A DNA stretch of 64,000 bases, taken from contig PYST01000011.1 in assembly GCA_003049485.1 (NCBI GenBank), forward strand, positions 62,001-126,000, given 5' to 3'. A program made the translations under genes and the position numbers. The notes below the pieces were generated by a model. The model did no database searches. It was given only the letters and a program-made list of their open reading frames with translations, and had not been told where the DNA came from. Shown in pieces: positions 21,689-33,237 of this stretch; positions within the stretch are counted from its first letter, which is position 1, and each line of letters begins with the position of its first letter. This stretch comes from Ophioceras dolichostomum. Its lineage: Eukaryota; Ascomycota; Sordariomycetes; Magnaporthales; Ophioceraceae.

Positions 21689-24600
21689 ATGAGCTCGGCC
21701 AAGTTCGTGGTCTCGTCCTTGGAGGCGATCGCCAAGGATGCCCACCGGAACAGACAGCTATCCGATTCTGTCCAGACCGCGCTCGCGGCCATCAAGGAAA
21801 ATGAGCCCAACCTCCCCGATCCCGAAGTCGTGTTCGCGCCGCTCCAGCTGGCCACCAAGTCGGGCAGCGTGCCACTGACCACAGCTGCTCTCGACACCAT
21901 CGGCAAGCTCACCTCGTCGTCCTACTTCTCTCAACCCTCCCCGGGAGGCGCGGGGGCCGCCAAACTCATCGAACGCGCTATAGACACCATCTGCGATTGC
22001 TTCCAGGGCGAGACCACCCACGCCGATGTCCAGCTGCAGATCGTCAAGTCTCTGCTCGCCGCCGTCCTCAATGATAAGATCATCGTCCACGGCGCCGGCC
22101 TGCTCAAGGCTGTCCGCCAGGTCTACAACGTCTTCCTCCTGTCGAGGAGTCCCGTCAACCAGCAAGTTGCGCAGGGCACACTCACCCAGATGGCCGGGAC
22201 CGTATTCGAGAGGGTCAAGACAAGACTGCATATGAAGGAGGCTCGCGCCCACCTCTCAAAGCTAAAACAAAGCACGAGCAACGTGACCTTCCCTCCTCCG
22301 GACTCGGTCAACAGTGGCGGCTCACACGATGCAGGAGGCAGCGACTCGCCCGACGCCGCCTCCGAGGACACGCCTGCTGACTCGCCTAAGGATGAATCCC
22401 CTAAGATTACACTCAAGGACCTGGAGCGCATGAAGAACTTCGACGACTCTAGCCTCGGCGAAGAACCCACCAGGGTCAGCCAGGTGAAGCCGATCAGGAA
22501 GGGCACTCGTTCCGTGTCGGAGCAGACCCAAGGCGACAGCTACCCAGAAGACAGCCCTGAGGCCCTGGATGTCGAAGACGAGGTGTACATCCGAGACGCT
22601 TACCTCGTCTTCCGCTCGTTCTGCAACCTTTCAACCAAGATCCTTTCCCAGGACCAGCTCTTCGACATCCGGGGACAGGCCATGCGGTCGAAACTGATCT
22701 CGCTACACCTCATCCACACGCTTCTGCACAACAACATCTCCGTTTTTGTATCCCCGGTCTGCACAATTACGAACACGAAAAGTAACGAGGCGACGAGCTT
22801 CCTCGAGGCGATCAAGTACTACCTCTGCCTCAGCATCACGCGCAACGGCGCGAGCTCCGTGGACAAGATTTTCGACGTCTGCTGCGAGGTCTTCTGGCTA
22901 ATCCTCAAGTTTATGAGGGCATCCTTCAAGGTTCGTTCCCCATTCCCCGCTGCGTATTCTTGCCCCTGCCTCATGGTGTCTTCCCTATATTGTCGCCTGC
23001 ATCTAGCTGCGCCTGGTTCCAGATGCGCCTGGTTCCAGCACTGAACTAACGCACTCTCCCTCTCTACCTCTATACACAGAAAGAGATAGAGGTCGTCTTG
23101 AACGAGATCTATCTTGCGTTGCTTGCCAGGAGGAACGCGCCGCTATCCCAGAAGCTCTACTTTGTCGGCATCCTCAACCGCCTTTGCGCCGACCCGCGCG
23201 CCCTGGTCGAGATCTACCTGAATTACGACTGCGATCGAAATGTCGACAACCTCTTCCAGACCATCATTGAAGACCTGTCCAAGTTCGCGACAGCTCCCGT
23301 GCCGATCACGCCCATCCAGGAGCAACAATTCGAAGAAAGACATTCGCGAACAAATACAGCCACCGACTGGCAGATGAAAGGGGCAATGCCGCCTCCTCTA
23401 TCTGCCACGCAAATAGCACCTCACCACGAGCCTGAAACGGACATTCCGAAGGAGTATTCCTTGAAGCGCGTCTCTCTGGACTCCTTGGTGGAGGCGCTGA
23501 GGTCTCTGGTCAACTGGTCGCAGTCTGGCCGCCCTGATGGTAATGCTGGTGCGCTGACGGACGGGGAGAAAAGGGCGGCCTCGCTCGAAGATATCCGGGA
23601 GTCTCTCGACCCATCAGCGCGCGACAGCATATCAAGAGGCGAAACTCCAGCTCAACCGTCGACGCCGGTCGCCGACGACGATCCTGAGCAGCTAGTGAAG
23701 GAGAAGGCCCGGAAAACCGCCCTGTCAAACGCCATCCAGGTGTTCAACTTTAAGCCCAAGAAGGGCGTGGCTTTGATGATCAAGGAAGGCTTCATCGCTA
23801 GCGACAGCTCGAAGGACATCGCGGAGTTCCTTATTCAGGAGGAGCGCCTCGACAAGGCCCAGATCGGCGAGTACCTCGGCGAGGGCGAGCCCAAGAACAT
23901 CGAGATTATGCACGCGTTCGTAGACACGATGGAGTTCACCAAGAAGCGGTTCGTCGATGCGCTGCGGCATTTTCTGCAGTCCTTCCGACTTCCCGGCGAG
24001 GCGCAGAAGATCGATCGGTTCATGCTGAAGTTCGCCAACCGCTACGTCATGGGCAACCCCAACGCGTTCGCCAACGCGGACACGGCATACGTCCTGGCGT
24101 ACTCGGTGATCCTGCTCAACACCGACCTGCACAGCACCAAAATTGCCCGGCGTATGAGCAAAGAGGACTTTATCAAGAACAACCGGGGAATCAACGACAA
24201 CGCGGACCTTCCAGAGGATTACCTTCTCAGCATCTACGAAGAGATCGCCTCCAACGAGATCGTGCTCAATAGCGAGCGGCAGGCTGCCGCAGCGGCCGGG
24301 ACGCTTCCCCCACAGGCCACAGGCATCGCCGCTGGTATTGGTCAGGCATTCTCGAACGTCGGCCGGGATCTCCAACGCGAGGCGTACGTGCAGCAGTCCG
24401 AGGAGATCTCGATCCGCTCCGAGCAGCTCTTCAAGAACCTCTTCAAGAGCCAGCGCCGGAACGCAGAGATGGCGGGTATCAAGTTCATCCCTGCCACCTC
24501 GTTCAAGCACGTCGGCCCCATGTTCGACGTGACGTGGATGTCTTTCTTCTCGGCTCTGTCCAGCCAGATGCAGAGGGCATTGAACCTGGAGGTGATCAAG

Positions 24601-27597
24601 CTGTGCCTAGAGGGGATGAAGCTGGCGATTAAGATCGCCTGCCTCTTCGATCTGGGCACCCCGCGCGAGGCATTCATCTCAGCGGTGAAGAACACCGCAA
24701 ACCTGAACAACCACCAGGAAGTCTTCGCCAAGAACCTCGAGGCGGTGCGGGTCCTCCTAGAGCTCGGCTACACCGAGGGCAACTACCTCAAGCAGTCTTG
24801 GAAGGACATCCTGATGTGCGTCAGCCAGCTTGAGCGACTGCAGCTCATGGCTGGCGGCGTCGATGGGAGCGCTGTTCCAGACGTGTCCAAGGCGCGATTC
24901 ATGGGCGGCCCCTCGCCGGCGAACGGTGGGGATCCACGCAAGTCGGCTCACACAAAGCGGCACCGCCCACGAGCGAACACCGGCCCACACGGCCTCTCGG
25001 TGGATGTGGCGAACGAAATCACTACCGACGAGATGATCAGGGTGATGGATCGCATCTTCACCAACACCGCCAACCTCAACGGCGAGGCTATCGCACACTT
25101 TGCACGAGCGCTGACCGAAGTCAGTTGGGATGAGATCAAGGTGGCCGGGTCCAACGACCGGCCGCGCATGTACAGCCTGCAGAAGATCGTGGAGATCAGC
25201 TACTACAACATGACGCGTGTGAGGTTCGAGTGGACGGCCATCTGGGACGTGCTGGGCGACCACTTCAACAACGCAGGCTGCCACGTGAACCAGGCGGTCG
25301 TGTTCTTCGCCATGGACTCGTTGAGGCAGCTCTCAGTGCGATTCATGGAGATCGAGGAGCTGGCCGGATTCAAGTTCCAGAAAGACTTCCTCAAGCCGTT
25401 CGAGCACGTCATGGCCAACTCGAGCGACGTGCGAGTCAAGGAGCTTGTGCTGCGGTGTCTGATCCAGATGATCCAGGCCCGGGGCGAGAACATCCGGTCC
25501 GGATGGCGCACCATGTTCGGCGCCTTCACCGTGGCGGCGCGCGACCCCGCCGAGAGCATCGTCAACCTGGCGTTCGAGAACGTGTCGCAGGTCTACAAGA
25601 CGCGCTTCGGCGCCGTCATCTCGCAGGGCGCCTTCACCGACCTGATCGTGTGCCTGACGGAGTTCTCCAAGAACATGAAGTTCCAGAAGAAGAGCCTGCA
25701 GGCTATGGAAATGCTCAAGTCCCTCATCCCGCGCATGCTCAAGGCGCCAGAGTGCCCGCTGTCGCAGCGGTCTGGGCCTGCCACGAGCTCGGCGGCGGGC
25801 AACGGTACTGGCGTAAGTACTGGCCCCGTCGCCAGCCTGGGTACCGTCTCAGCTGAGGCGGCTATTAAGTCGCCTGGTCCTAAGAACCGCACGTCGGTCG
25901 AGGAAGCCTTCTGGTTCCCCGTGCTGTTTGCCTTCCACGATGTGCTGATGACCGGCGAGGACCTTGAGGTCCGGTCAAACGCCCTCAACTACTTCTTCGA
26001 GGCACTGCTGCGCTACGGGGGCGACTTCCCGCCCGAGTTCTGGGACACGCTCTGGCGTCAGCAGCTGTACCCGATCTTTATGGTGCTGCGGTCGCGACCC
26101 GAGATGTCGAACGTGTTGAGCCACGAGGAGCTGTCAGTGTGGCTATCAACCACGATGATACAGGCGTTGCGCAACATGATCACGCTCTTCACCCACTACT
26201 TTGAGGCGCTGGAGTACATGCTGGACCGCTTCCTCGAGCTGCTGGCCCTGTGCATCTGCCAGGAGAACGACACCATCGCCCGCATCGGCAGCAACTGCCT
26301 GCAGCAGCTCATACTCCAGAACGTGACTAAGTTCACTCCGGAGCACTGGGCCAAGATTGTGGGTGCCTTCTGCGAGCTGTTCGAGCGCACAACGGCGTAC
26401 CAGCTCTTCTCCGCCACGACCATCAACTCGACGGCGTCTCTGTCGCCTCCTCCGAGCGGTCTCGACTTCGGGGGTGCGCTGAGCCCCGGCCTGGAATCGC
26501 CGCAGATGGATGAGAAGTCGCTCAAAATCAATGGGGCCGAGAGGAACGGTTTCCCGTCTGAATCGTCCGATTCTCCCATGGAAGACCCAGACCGAGACCA
26601 CCACCAACACCAGCAAGACGACAACGGGGACCAGGATCCCCTCCGGACACCCACGGCCGTCTCCACGTCGGCCTCTACATCTACAACCACGGCGACAACA
26701 AACCTGTCGAGCATCCCCCCGAGCGTCCCCTCACCGCAGCTGGAGGACTACAAGCCCTCTAACAACCTGCAGCAGCAGCCCGTCGTCGTTACGGCCGCGC
26801 GCCGGCGCTTCTTCAACCGCATCATCTCGCGCTGCGTGCTGCAGCTACTGATGATCGAGACGGTCAACGAGCTGTTCAGCAACAGCGCCGTGTACGCGCA
26901 GATCCCCTCGCAGGAGCTGCTGCGGCTGATGGGCCTCCTCAAGAAGTCGTTCCTGTTCGCCCGCCGCTTCAATAACGACAAGGATCTGCGCATGAGGCTG
27001 TGGCGGGAGGGCTTCATGAAGCAGCCGCCCAACCTGCTGAAGCAGGAGTCCGGCTCCGCGGCGACGTACGTCTCGATCCTGTTCCGCATGTTCGCCGACC
27101 AGGCCGCCGAGCGCCAGGGGAGCAAGGCGGACGTCGAGGACGCGCTGGTCCCGCTGTGCAAGGACATCATCCGGGGGTACGTCTCGCTCGAGGAGGAGTC
27201 GCAGCACCGCAACATCGTGGCCTGGCGGCCCGTCGTCGTCGACGTGCTCGAGGGCTACGCCGCCTTCCCCGACCGCGCGTTCCGCAGCCACGTCGCGGCG
27301 TTCTACCCGCTCGTCGTCGAGCTGGTCGCCAAGGAGCTGAGCGGCGAGCTGAGGGGTGCGCTGCTGCTCGTGCTGCGCCGCGTGGGCGAGGTCGAGCTGG
27401 GAATCGAGGGCATGGCCGCCAATAGCATCAGCAGGGGCGGCGGCGGGGGTGCGCACGGTCGGTCCGGGAGCATCGCTGGTGGTGGGGGGAACGGCAGGCG
27501 CGATAGTGTGTTGACTGCTTCGACGGAGGGGCCGAACAGCGCGGTGGAGGTCGATAGCGGTGATGCGAGCACGAAGTTCTTGGGCCGGTCGTCGTAA
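21689..27597 (+). CDS. SEC7: SEC7-type guanine nucleotide exchange factor for Arf GTPases (Golgi)
   Basis: Exons 21689-22930 and 23080-27597 give 1,919 residues, typical for fungal Sec7/BIG. The intron has donor GTTCGT and acceptor ACACAG. The N-terminal DCB region is followed by the HUS box (YLNYDC near 457-464). The catalytic Sec7 domain spans about 623-812, with the FLQSFRLPGEAQKIDRF segment holding the glutamic finger Glu721, and the LLNTDLHS motif. HDS regions follow (for example LTEVSWDEIKVAGS and FTVAARDPAESIVNLAFE). The protein catalyses GDP-GTP exchange on Arf at the trans-Golgi and recruits coats. A disordered Asp/Thr-rich insert lies around 1,560-1,640, and the Gly/Ser-rich tail is variable. 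A GTAAGT at 25813 is inside the open frame and probably not spliced. Confidence 0.96.
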
Positions 27598-28657
27598 TCC
27601 CCTGTCCCGTCCCGTCCCGTCTCCTTGATGAGGCCGCTTGGTGGAGGTGGAAGTGGAAGTGGAAGTGGAGCTGAAGCCGCAGCGCAGGACGGCGGCGGGC
27701 TCGTCTTTTCATCATGCTGCATGCAGGTTCTTGTTCAATATACTTTCCTGTCTTTGCATTCTTCGGGGTATTCACCATATAGATTTCTTCCCGACGCGCA
27801 CACCTATATCCCTACTTGGTGGCTGGCGACCGGCGACCGGCGTGAGCGGTTGTTCAGAGCCACATTAAAAAGTCTGCCGCGTTTTCCTTTCCCTTTCTTC
27901 GCATTCTGTTTTTGTTGTTTTCTTATCCTCTGTCTTCATTCTCTCTTTCGCCCACACACCCCTTTCGGTTCGGGTGTGCCAGTGCCTGTTGGTGATGGCG
28001 CTTTTGGGTTTTGAGACGTGTACAATGCTCTGCTTCCCTTCGAGAAAAGAACTGGCAATAAAATATATCAAAATATTACCTATGTTAAAAGCATCCCTGT
28101 AATTCCTCTTGCCTGTGACCGCGATGTTGGCTACAGGTATTTACAGATCCACCGTTGAGCCTCATTTCCTTGGCGAGAACCCTCCTTGTCGTCGAGTGCG
28201 CCATGGGGAAGCAGCAGGTGGATGACCCGAGGATATCAGCAGCATTTAGCTCGTTGTCTAAATAATATGCACTTGGCTTTGTACAGTACACGTCCGTCTT
28301 GGGAGACATGCCAAGAACCTCGCCGACCTCCATCCGACCTGAGATAGCGGCTACTTCTACTACGCAATCAATACTCTGCTTATGACTTCCCCGGTGTGGC
28401 GGAGATGAGATAGGATATGGCTTGTTGGGAGATGGGCTGATGGGAGGCCCCATGAGTCGAGGTCCGAGCTCCATCTTGCCTTCGTCCCTTTTCCGCTGGC
28501 AAGTATGAGTCACGGACGTTGGTAGCAAACAAAAAACATCAAGTGCGCCGTCGCTTTGGAAACGAAACCAGATCCCACCTCTTCCCTGAGATGCCAGATA
28601 CCACAGCCCCGGCTTTTTCGGAGACCTACTCCGTACCGTCCGCCAACCGCAACCCCA
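27598..28657. other. Convergent 3' intergenic region
   Basis: Between SEC7 and the HSM3-like gene. A GGAAGT-type repeat (gtggaggtggaagtggaagtggaagtggagctg, about 27640-27672) lies in the SEC7 3' UTR, and a long pyrimidine-rich stretch follows (27880-27960). A 147-codon ORF on the minus strand (28085-28528) was rejected. Confidence 0.4.
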
Positions 28658-29785
28658 TCAGCCCACCCTCGTCGCCGGCGGCGGCATCAACTCCGTCACC
28701 CATCTCCTCAGCCCCGCCGCCTCATCCGGCACCACGCGATCGGGCAGTGTCTCGAGCGAAGCCGTCAACGACTCGTCCTCAGCACTGACCTCCCTGAGCA
28801 GACCGCGCATCCTCTCGGTCTTGAACGCCGACGGCTCCGACAGCCGCGTGGAGCACACGAGCGTCTCGAGGAAGTCGACCAGCAGCATGCGCAGGAGGGG
28901 GTCCTCGTCGCGATCCACCATGCGGAGCGCGGCGTAGTTCAGGAGGCTGTCTGAGCTGTTGGAGACGCGGTGGCCGGGGAGCAGGTTGGGGAAGTCGCAG
29001 CGCGCGAGGGCGGCGAAGTTGATCAGGGCGAGGCGCGGGAGGACGCGGAGGAGGCGACCTTGTGCTAGGGAGCGCTGCTGGTAGTGGTGGTGGTTGTTGG
29101 GACCTGCGGGCGTCCCGTTCGCGGTGGTGGTGGCGTCGAGGCGGCGGCCTTCGCAGAGGTCGATGAGCAGGCCGAACACGTCGCGGTCTTGGAACAGTCT
29201 GCGCCAGAGCTTGCCGTGGCCAGGGGATTTGCGCTTGGCAAGTTGCTGCTGCTGCTCCTGAGAATCACGTGGTGGTGGCGGGGGAGGCAGCTCGCAGTCT
29301 GTTTCCAGCAGGTCGATCAGCGTGCGGGCGCCGCACTCGCCGACCTCGACTTCTGGGGACGACAGCCAGCGGATGAGGAATTCTGTGACGAGCGGCGTCG
29401 AGACAGACAAGATGGCGGCGTCGGCAGGGGTGGCGGCCGCTTTGTGCAGGATGGCCATGCCCAGGACGTTTGCCGAGGGCGCCGGAGAGCGGAGGGCCTG
29501 GATGAGCTCGTCCTCGGAGGTGATGGAGAGGACTTGCGAGAAGGATGTGGGCTGGAGGAGCTTCAGGGCTAGGGAGCACAGCGCGACGGGGTCGCCGTGG
29601 TAGGTCTTGAGGATGGAGGCGACCTTGGGAAGGAGGCGAGGGACGAGGGCTGGGATGTTGGCTTCTGTGAGCTGGAGCTCGACGTGGTCGAACAGGGGCG
29701 CGTTGATGGGGCTGTCTGGGTTGTCGGTGAGCTCGTCGAGGTGCTGGTCGAGCTCCTCGAGGCGGGTGATTGGGAGGTTGTCCAT
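28658..29785 (-). CDS. HSM3-like / PSMD5-type 26S proteasome assembly chaperone
   Basis: A single-exon gene of 375 residues from the ATG at 29785 (MDNLPITRLEELDQHLDELTD). The frame is open further upstream but lacks an ATG there. The protein is a helical-repeat type: repeated short amphipathic helices such as VALCSLALKLLQP, VLGMAILHKAA, LVTEFLIRWLSS and GECGARTLIDLLET resemble ARM/HEAT units. This matches my recollection of the fungal HSM3 N-terminal family, whose yeast member is a base chaperone of the 19S regulatory particle and which is related to mammalian PSMD5. Low-complexity inserts (six prolines, QQQQQ, HHHHY) break the repeats. The family call is moderate and rests on pattern, not on a single catalytic motif. 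It is divergent from RPC31. Confidence 0.62.
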   Translation of the reverse strand: MDNLPITRLEELDQHLDELTDNPDSPINAPLFDHVELQLTEANIPALVPRLLPKVASILKTYHGDPVALCSLALKLLQPTSFSQVLSITSEDELIQALRSPAPSANVLGMAILHKAAATPADAAILSVSTPLVTEFLIRWLSSPEVEVGECGARTLIDLLETDCELPPPPPPRDSQEQQQQLAKRKSPGHGKLWRRLFQDRDVFGLLIDLCEGRRLDATTTANGTPAGPNNHHHYQQRSLAQGRLLRVLPRLALINFAALARCDFPNLLPGHRVSNSSDSLLNYAALRMVDRDEDPLLRMLLVDFLETLVCSTRLSEPSAFKTERMRGLLREVSAEDESLTASLETLPDRVVPDEAAGLRRWVTELMPPPATRVG

Positions 29786-30216
29786 GGTGTGCTGGCTGGC
29801 GCGAGTTGGAAACGGTCTTGCTCGTAGGGTAGGGAGACAGATCAGCTTGCAGGCATGGATAAGAGAAAGGGAGAATCGTGTACCACCGGACGAGACCAAA
29901 GAGCAGGCTAGCGACCGTGTATCAAATTACTATGGGCGAGGCGGCGTCAGAGCGAGGATGCCTGCCGTTGGGAGCCGGGAGCTGGGATTCCCCGCTGTGG
30001 GGCGAGGGGAGCTCCCCTGATGAGTGCTACGGCTTGGGTTCCACTCCGTCGGACTTAACCCCGCTAAAGTTTTCAGGCGCAGCAATTCAAGAGCACCGTC
30101 ACATCACTATTTTGTTATGTTAGGCTGTGCTGCTGACTCTTTCTCTTGTCATTCCAATCAATCGCAAAGGGCCATCTCTCATTCGGCCCGTTATCTGCTT
30201 AAGACACAGTTTCGCG
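29786..30216. promoter_or_regulatory. Divergent promoter, HSM3-like gene and RPC31
   Basis: 431 bp between start codons; no gene is seen. Confidence 0.45.
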
Positions 30217-31219
30217 ATGTCTCGGGGCGGCCGAGGTGGTGGAAGGGGTGGCCGTGGCGGCGCGGCTGCCCGCGGTCTCCTGGCCGGTGTCGCATGGGCC
30301 AATGATCCGAATATGAAGGCGGATATACGCCCTTCCGAGGTCTTCCCAGTATGCATCCAACCTCTCAGTTCGATGTCCCCGACCTAAGCGCCGAAAGCTC
30401 GATGTCTAGTACACCAGTCCTTTGGCTAACATCCTGTCTTCTATTCCATTCTCTCAGGAATACGTCGTCCCCGTCGCAACACCACTCTCAGCGCAAGAGA
30501 AGGCGCAAGTTTCCTCGTACCTCCTCGTCCGCGAACAAATACACGAAGGGCCACTGTACACACGAACGCGCACATGGAACGCCGACCCGGATGCGCCGCA
30601 GCGGACATACGGCCAGGAGCAGCTAAACCAACGATACGGGCTCAAGAGCAAGGCCACCGTCGACCCGTTCTACTCCCTGCCCAGCTACTCCGAGCGGCTC
30701 ACAGACCAGAAGGAGCGCACATTACCGGACCTTTCATCAATACCATTCAGTGAGTACTTTGCTCTCTGTCCCTCTCCACCCTTACTTCTCGCTTGTGAGG
30801 CAGTTAAGGCTAACCAGGACCGATTTGCCCCCCACGCAACAGCAAAACGATTCTTCCCTCCAGAGCTGCACGCCACGGTAGACGGCGACGACGGCCCGTC
30901 CAGGGGGCGCGCCAAGAAGAAGGTGCTGCTGCTGTCGGACGCGGTCGCGATCCGGACGGCGGAGGACATATTCGGGCGCAACGAGACCTCGGACGAACAA
31001 AAGCGGCGGCTGGAGGCGCTCGAAAAGGCCGAGAACGGCGGCGGCGACGGCGAGAACGACGGCGAGTTCATGGAGGACGACGACGACATGGCCGAGGAGG
31101 AGGTCGATGACGAGTACGAGGACTCGGACGAGGGCGACTATAACGCCGAGGCGTACTTTGATGGGAACGACTACGAGGATTATGATGATGGGGATGATGG
31201 AGCCGAGGGTATATATTGA
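30217..31219 (+). CDS. RPC31: RNA polymerase III subunit Rpc31 (RPC7 type)
   Basis: Exons 30217-30348, 30458-30749 and 30843-31219 give 266 residues. The introns have GTATGC and GTGAGT donors and GGCTAAC branch sites. The N-terminus is RGG-rich (MSRGGRGGGRGGRGG). A conserved central part (DPFYSLPSYSERLTDQKERTLPDLSSIPFTKRFFPPELHATV) is completed by splicing intron 2. The C-terminus is very acidic and ends with a DYNAEAYFDGNDYEDYDDG-type segment, the hallmark of the Rpc31 family. This subunit belongs to the Rpc82-Rpc34-Rpc31 subcomplex needed for Pol III initiation on tRNA and 5S genes. It converges with FIP1 (294 bp apart). Confidence 0.9.
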
Positions 31220-31512
31220 TGGGGATCTAGACGAGTGGCTGGTAGAACGCTCTTGGTTCTTTGTTGCTTACATTTTGGGTGAACTCCTTGTGCGATCGGC
31301 TGAGCTGGGGCGGCGTGTCCGGCTTCGTTTTAGTTCAAGTACCGAGGGAGACTCTGATTTAGACCCCGTATTAAATACCACGCAGTTCATGGGAGGACTA
31401 TGATCACTAGGTGTGTTGGCTAGGTGTGGTTGGTCCTGGCATAAAAATAGTGTCGGGTGTAATGGTGTTGGCTAAAATCGCTCTACTGGGTGGTATCGGA
31501 GGCCCCCCAGAC

Positions 31513-32905
31513 CTACCAGTTCCTCCTACTGCCCCGGCCCCTTCCACCACCGCCAAAGCCGCCTCCTCTCCCAGACCCCATGCCCTGCTGCTGGTCATAC
31601 CCGTAGCCCTGGCCCTGGTTCCCACCAAAGCCTGCACCACCGAAGTTCTGCCCCTGCCCTCCCTGGCCACCGCCTCCTCCACCAGCACCACCAGCACCGC
31701 CCGCGCCCTGCATGGCGGCGAACAGAGTAGCAGGGTCCATCTGGCTAGGGTCCATACCACTAGCCATCATCTGCTGCATCATAGCCTGCATCTCCGGTGG
31801 CATAGCGTCCATTCCCTGCATGCCAGCCATGCCCCCACCGCCGCCACCGCCGCCCGCTCCGGGTCCGCCACCGCCGCCTACACCTGCACCGCCAGCGCCA
31901 GCTCCGGAGCCAGGCATGCCGGGCATGGGCACGGCGGGCATCCCCGATAGCATCATCATGCTGTTGAACTCGTCCATCATCTTCTTGCTGCTCTGCGACA
32001 TGGCCTCCTGGCTGTACTCCGTGCGCAGGGCCTGCTGCTTCTGCGCGTACATGGCCCAGCTGAACTCGTCGAAGCCGTAGTTGAAGTAGTCGCTGATGTC
32101 TGTGCCGGGCTTGCGCCAGGGGGCGTCGTTCTCTGGGAGGTCTGGGAGGGTGTTGTATTGCAAGTTAGCTAATGTGGGTGAGCAATGCTCTCACGGGAGG
32201 TGTAGAAACGACCAAGGCGAGAGAGAAAGGAGGACTAGTGAATGAAAAGACAACAAACAGACCTTCGTCAATGTTCACTTGCGTGATGGGCTTGCCGGTT
32301 GGCCTGTGTATGGGTACAGCGTACACGTCGAAGTTCGACTTCGAGACTTGAGGCGCCGCTTCCGCTCCCTTTGCCGTCGGCGCTGCGCCGTACTCCTTCT
32401 TAACTGGAGCCGTTTTCGCTGGGGCTGCCTCTGTCGATGATGTTGTCCTTTGTGGAATGTTTCTTATCTCGCTGTATTTTGATGTTCTGGAGCTTGCACA
32501 ATTAGTTTCTCGGAGTGGTGAAAACATCTGCTGTTTCGGTGGTGTTCGTTGGGATGAAAGGGGGTCGCTCACGAGGGAGGTGCAGCTTTGGTGCCATCTT
32601 TCCGTTCGGTGATGATGTCGATGTCCTAGAAGAGGAGCGTCAGCAGACAGCAGGGGTACCTATGCAATCGCAGCAAAATAGAATCGCCGATTGGGACTCA
32701 CTGAATCATCGTCGTCCTCATCCATCGCGCCGCCTTCGTCTTCCTCCTCACCCTCCTCCAAGTCTTCGTCATCCGTTTTGGGAGGAGCTGCTGGCTTGTC
32801 GGCAAGAGGTGCAGATGATTTGGAAGCTGCTGCTGGTGGAGCGGGAATGAGCATGGGCTCCTCGGGCGCGTAAAAGTCATCATCTTCATCCATTTCAACA
32901 CTCAT
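31513..32905 (-). CDS. FIP1: Pre-mRNA polyadenylation factor Fip1
   Basis: Four exons: 32702-32905, 32573-32625 (53 bp micro-exon), 32263-32492 and 31513-32141, giving 371 residues. An acidic N-terminus ([14 protein letters not shown]...[13 protein letters not shown]) is followed by [18 protein letters not shown] and [15 protein letters not shown]. The Fip1 motif begins at residue 163 with [20 protein letters not shown], then [16 protein letters not shown]; its first residue is created by the splice of the last intron. The C-terminus is Gly/Met/Pro-rich and ends in RGG-like repeats ([21 protein letters not shown]). Fip1 links poly(A) polymerase to the cleavage and polyadenylation factor in the nucleus. 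All introns keep the frame, and the order of segments agrees with yeast Fip1. Confidence 0.95.
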
Positions 32906-33237
32906 TTTGGGCGATATTCTTAGGCGCTCGTCGGTGTTTGCAGGCTGGAAAGCTGGAGCTTGGTTCGTCGAAAGGGAGCACTCAAGATCTCTCAAGAGCT
33001 CTCTGGTTAGGGGGGCAGCTTGAGGTGGAGGAACGCACGCCAAACCGGATTTGGTAGGCGGTCAAATAGTGTGGAGCATGTTTTAACCACTCTGGATCCA
33101 CTCGCCGTCGCGACGCGATTGACGATGGCCCAAAATTATCTGATCCAAAGCATGGAATTCTTGTGTCAAAGAACATTCCAGCCGCACGCAACGTCCCAAA
33201 CCGGAGGGTTCTCCTAGAACCCTAAGAGCTTAGCACA
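32906..33237. promoter_or_regulatory. Divergent promoter, FIP1 and NUP49
   Basis: 332 bp between the two start codons; no gene is seen. Confidence 0.45.

Noticed and set aside
25813..25853. GTAAGT...CAG inside the SEC7 open frame, possible intron
   Set aside because: The interval would be only about 40 bp, below usual fungal intron size, and the frame is open through it.
28085..28528. 147-codon minus-strand ORF between SEC7 and the HSM3-like gene
   Set aside because: It opens only with a TTG, has no domain, no splice partner and sits in 3' UTR-like sequence.
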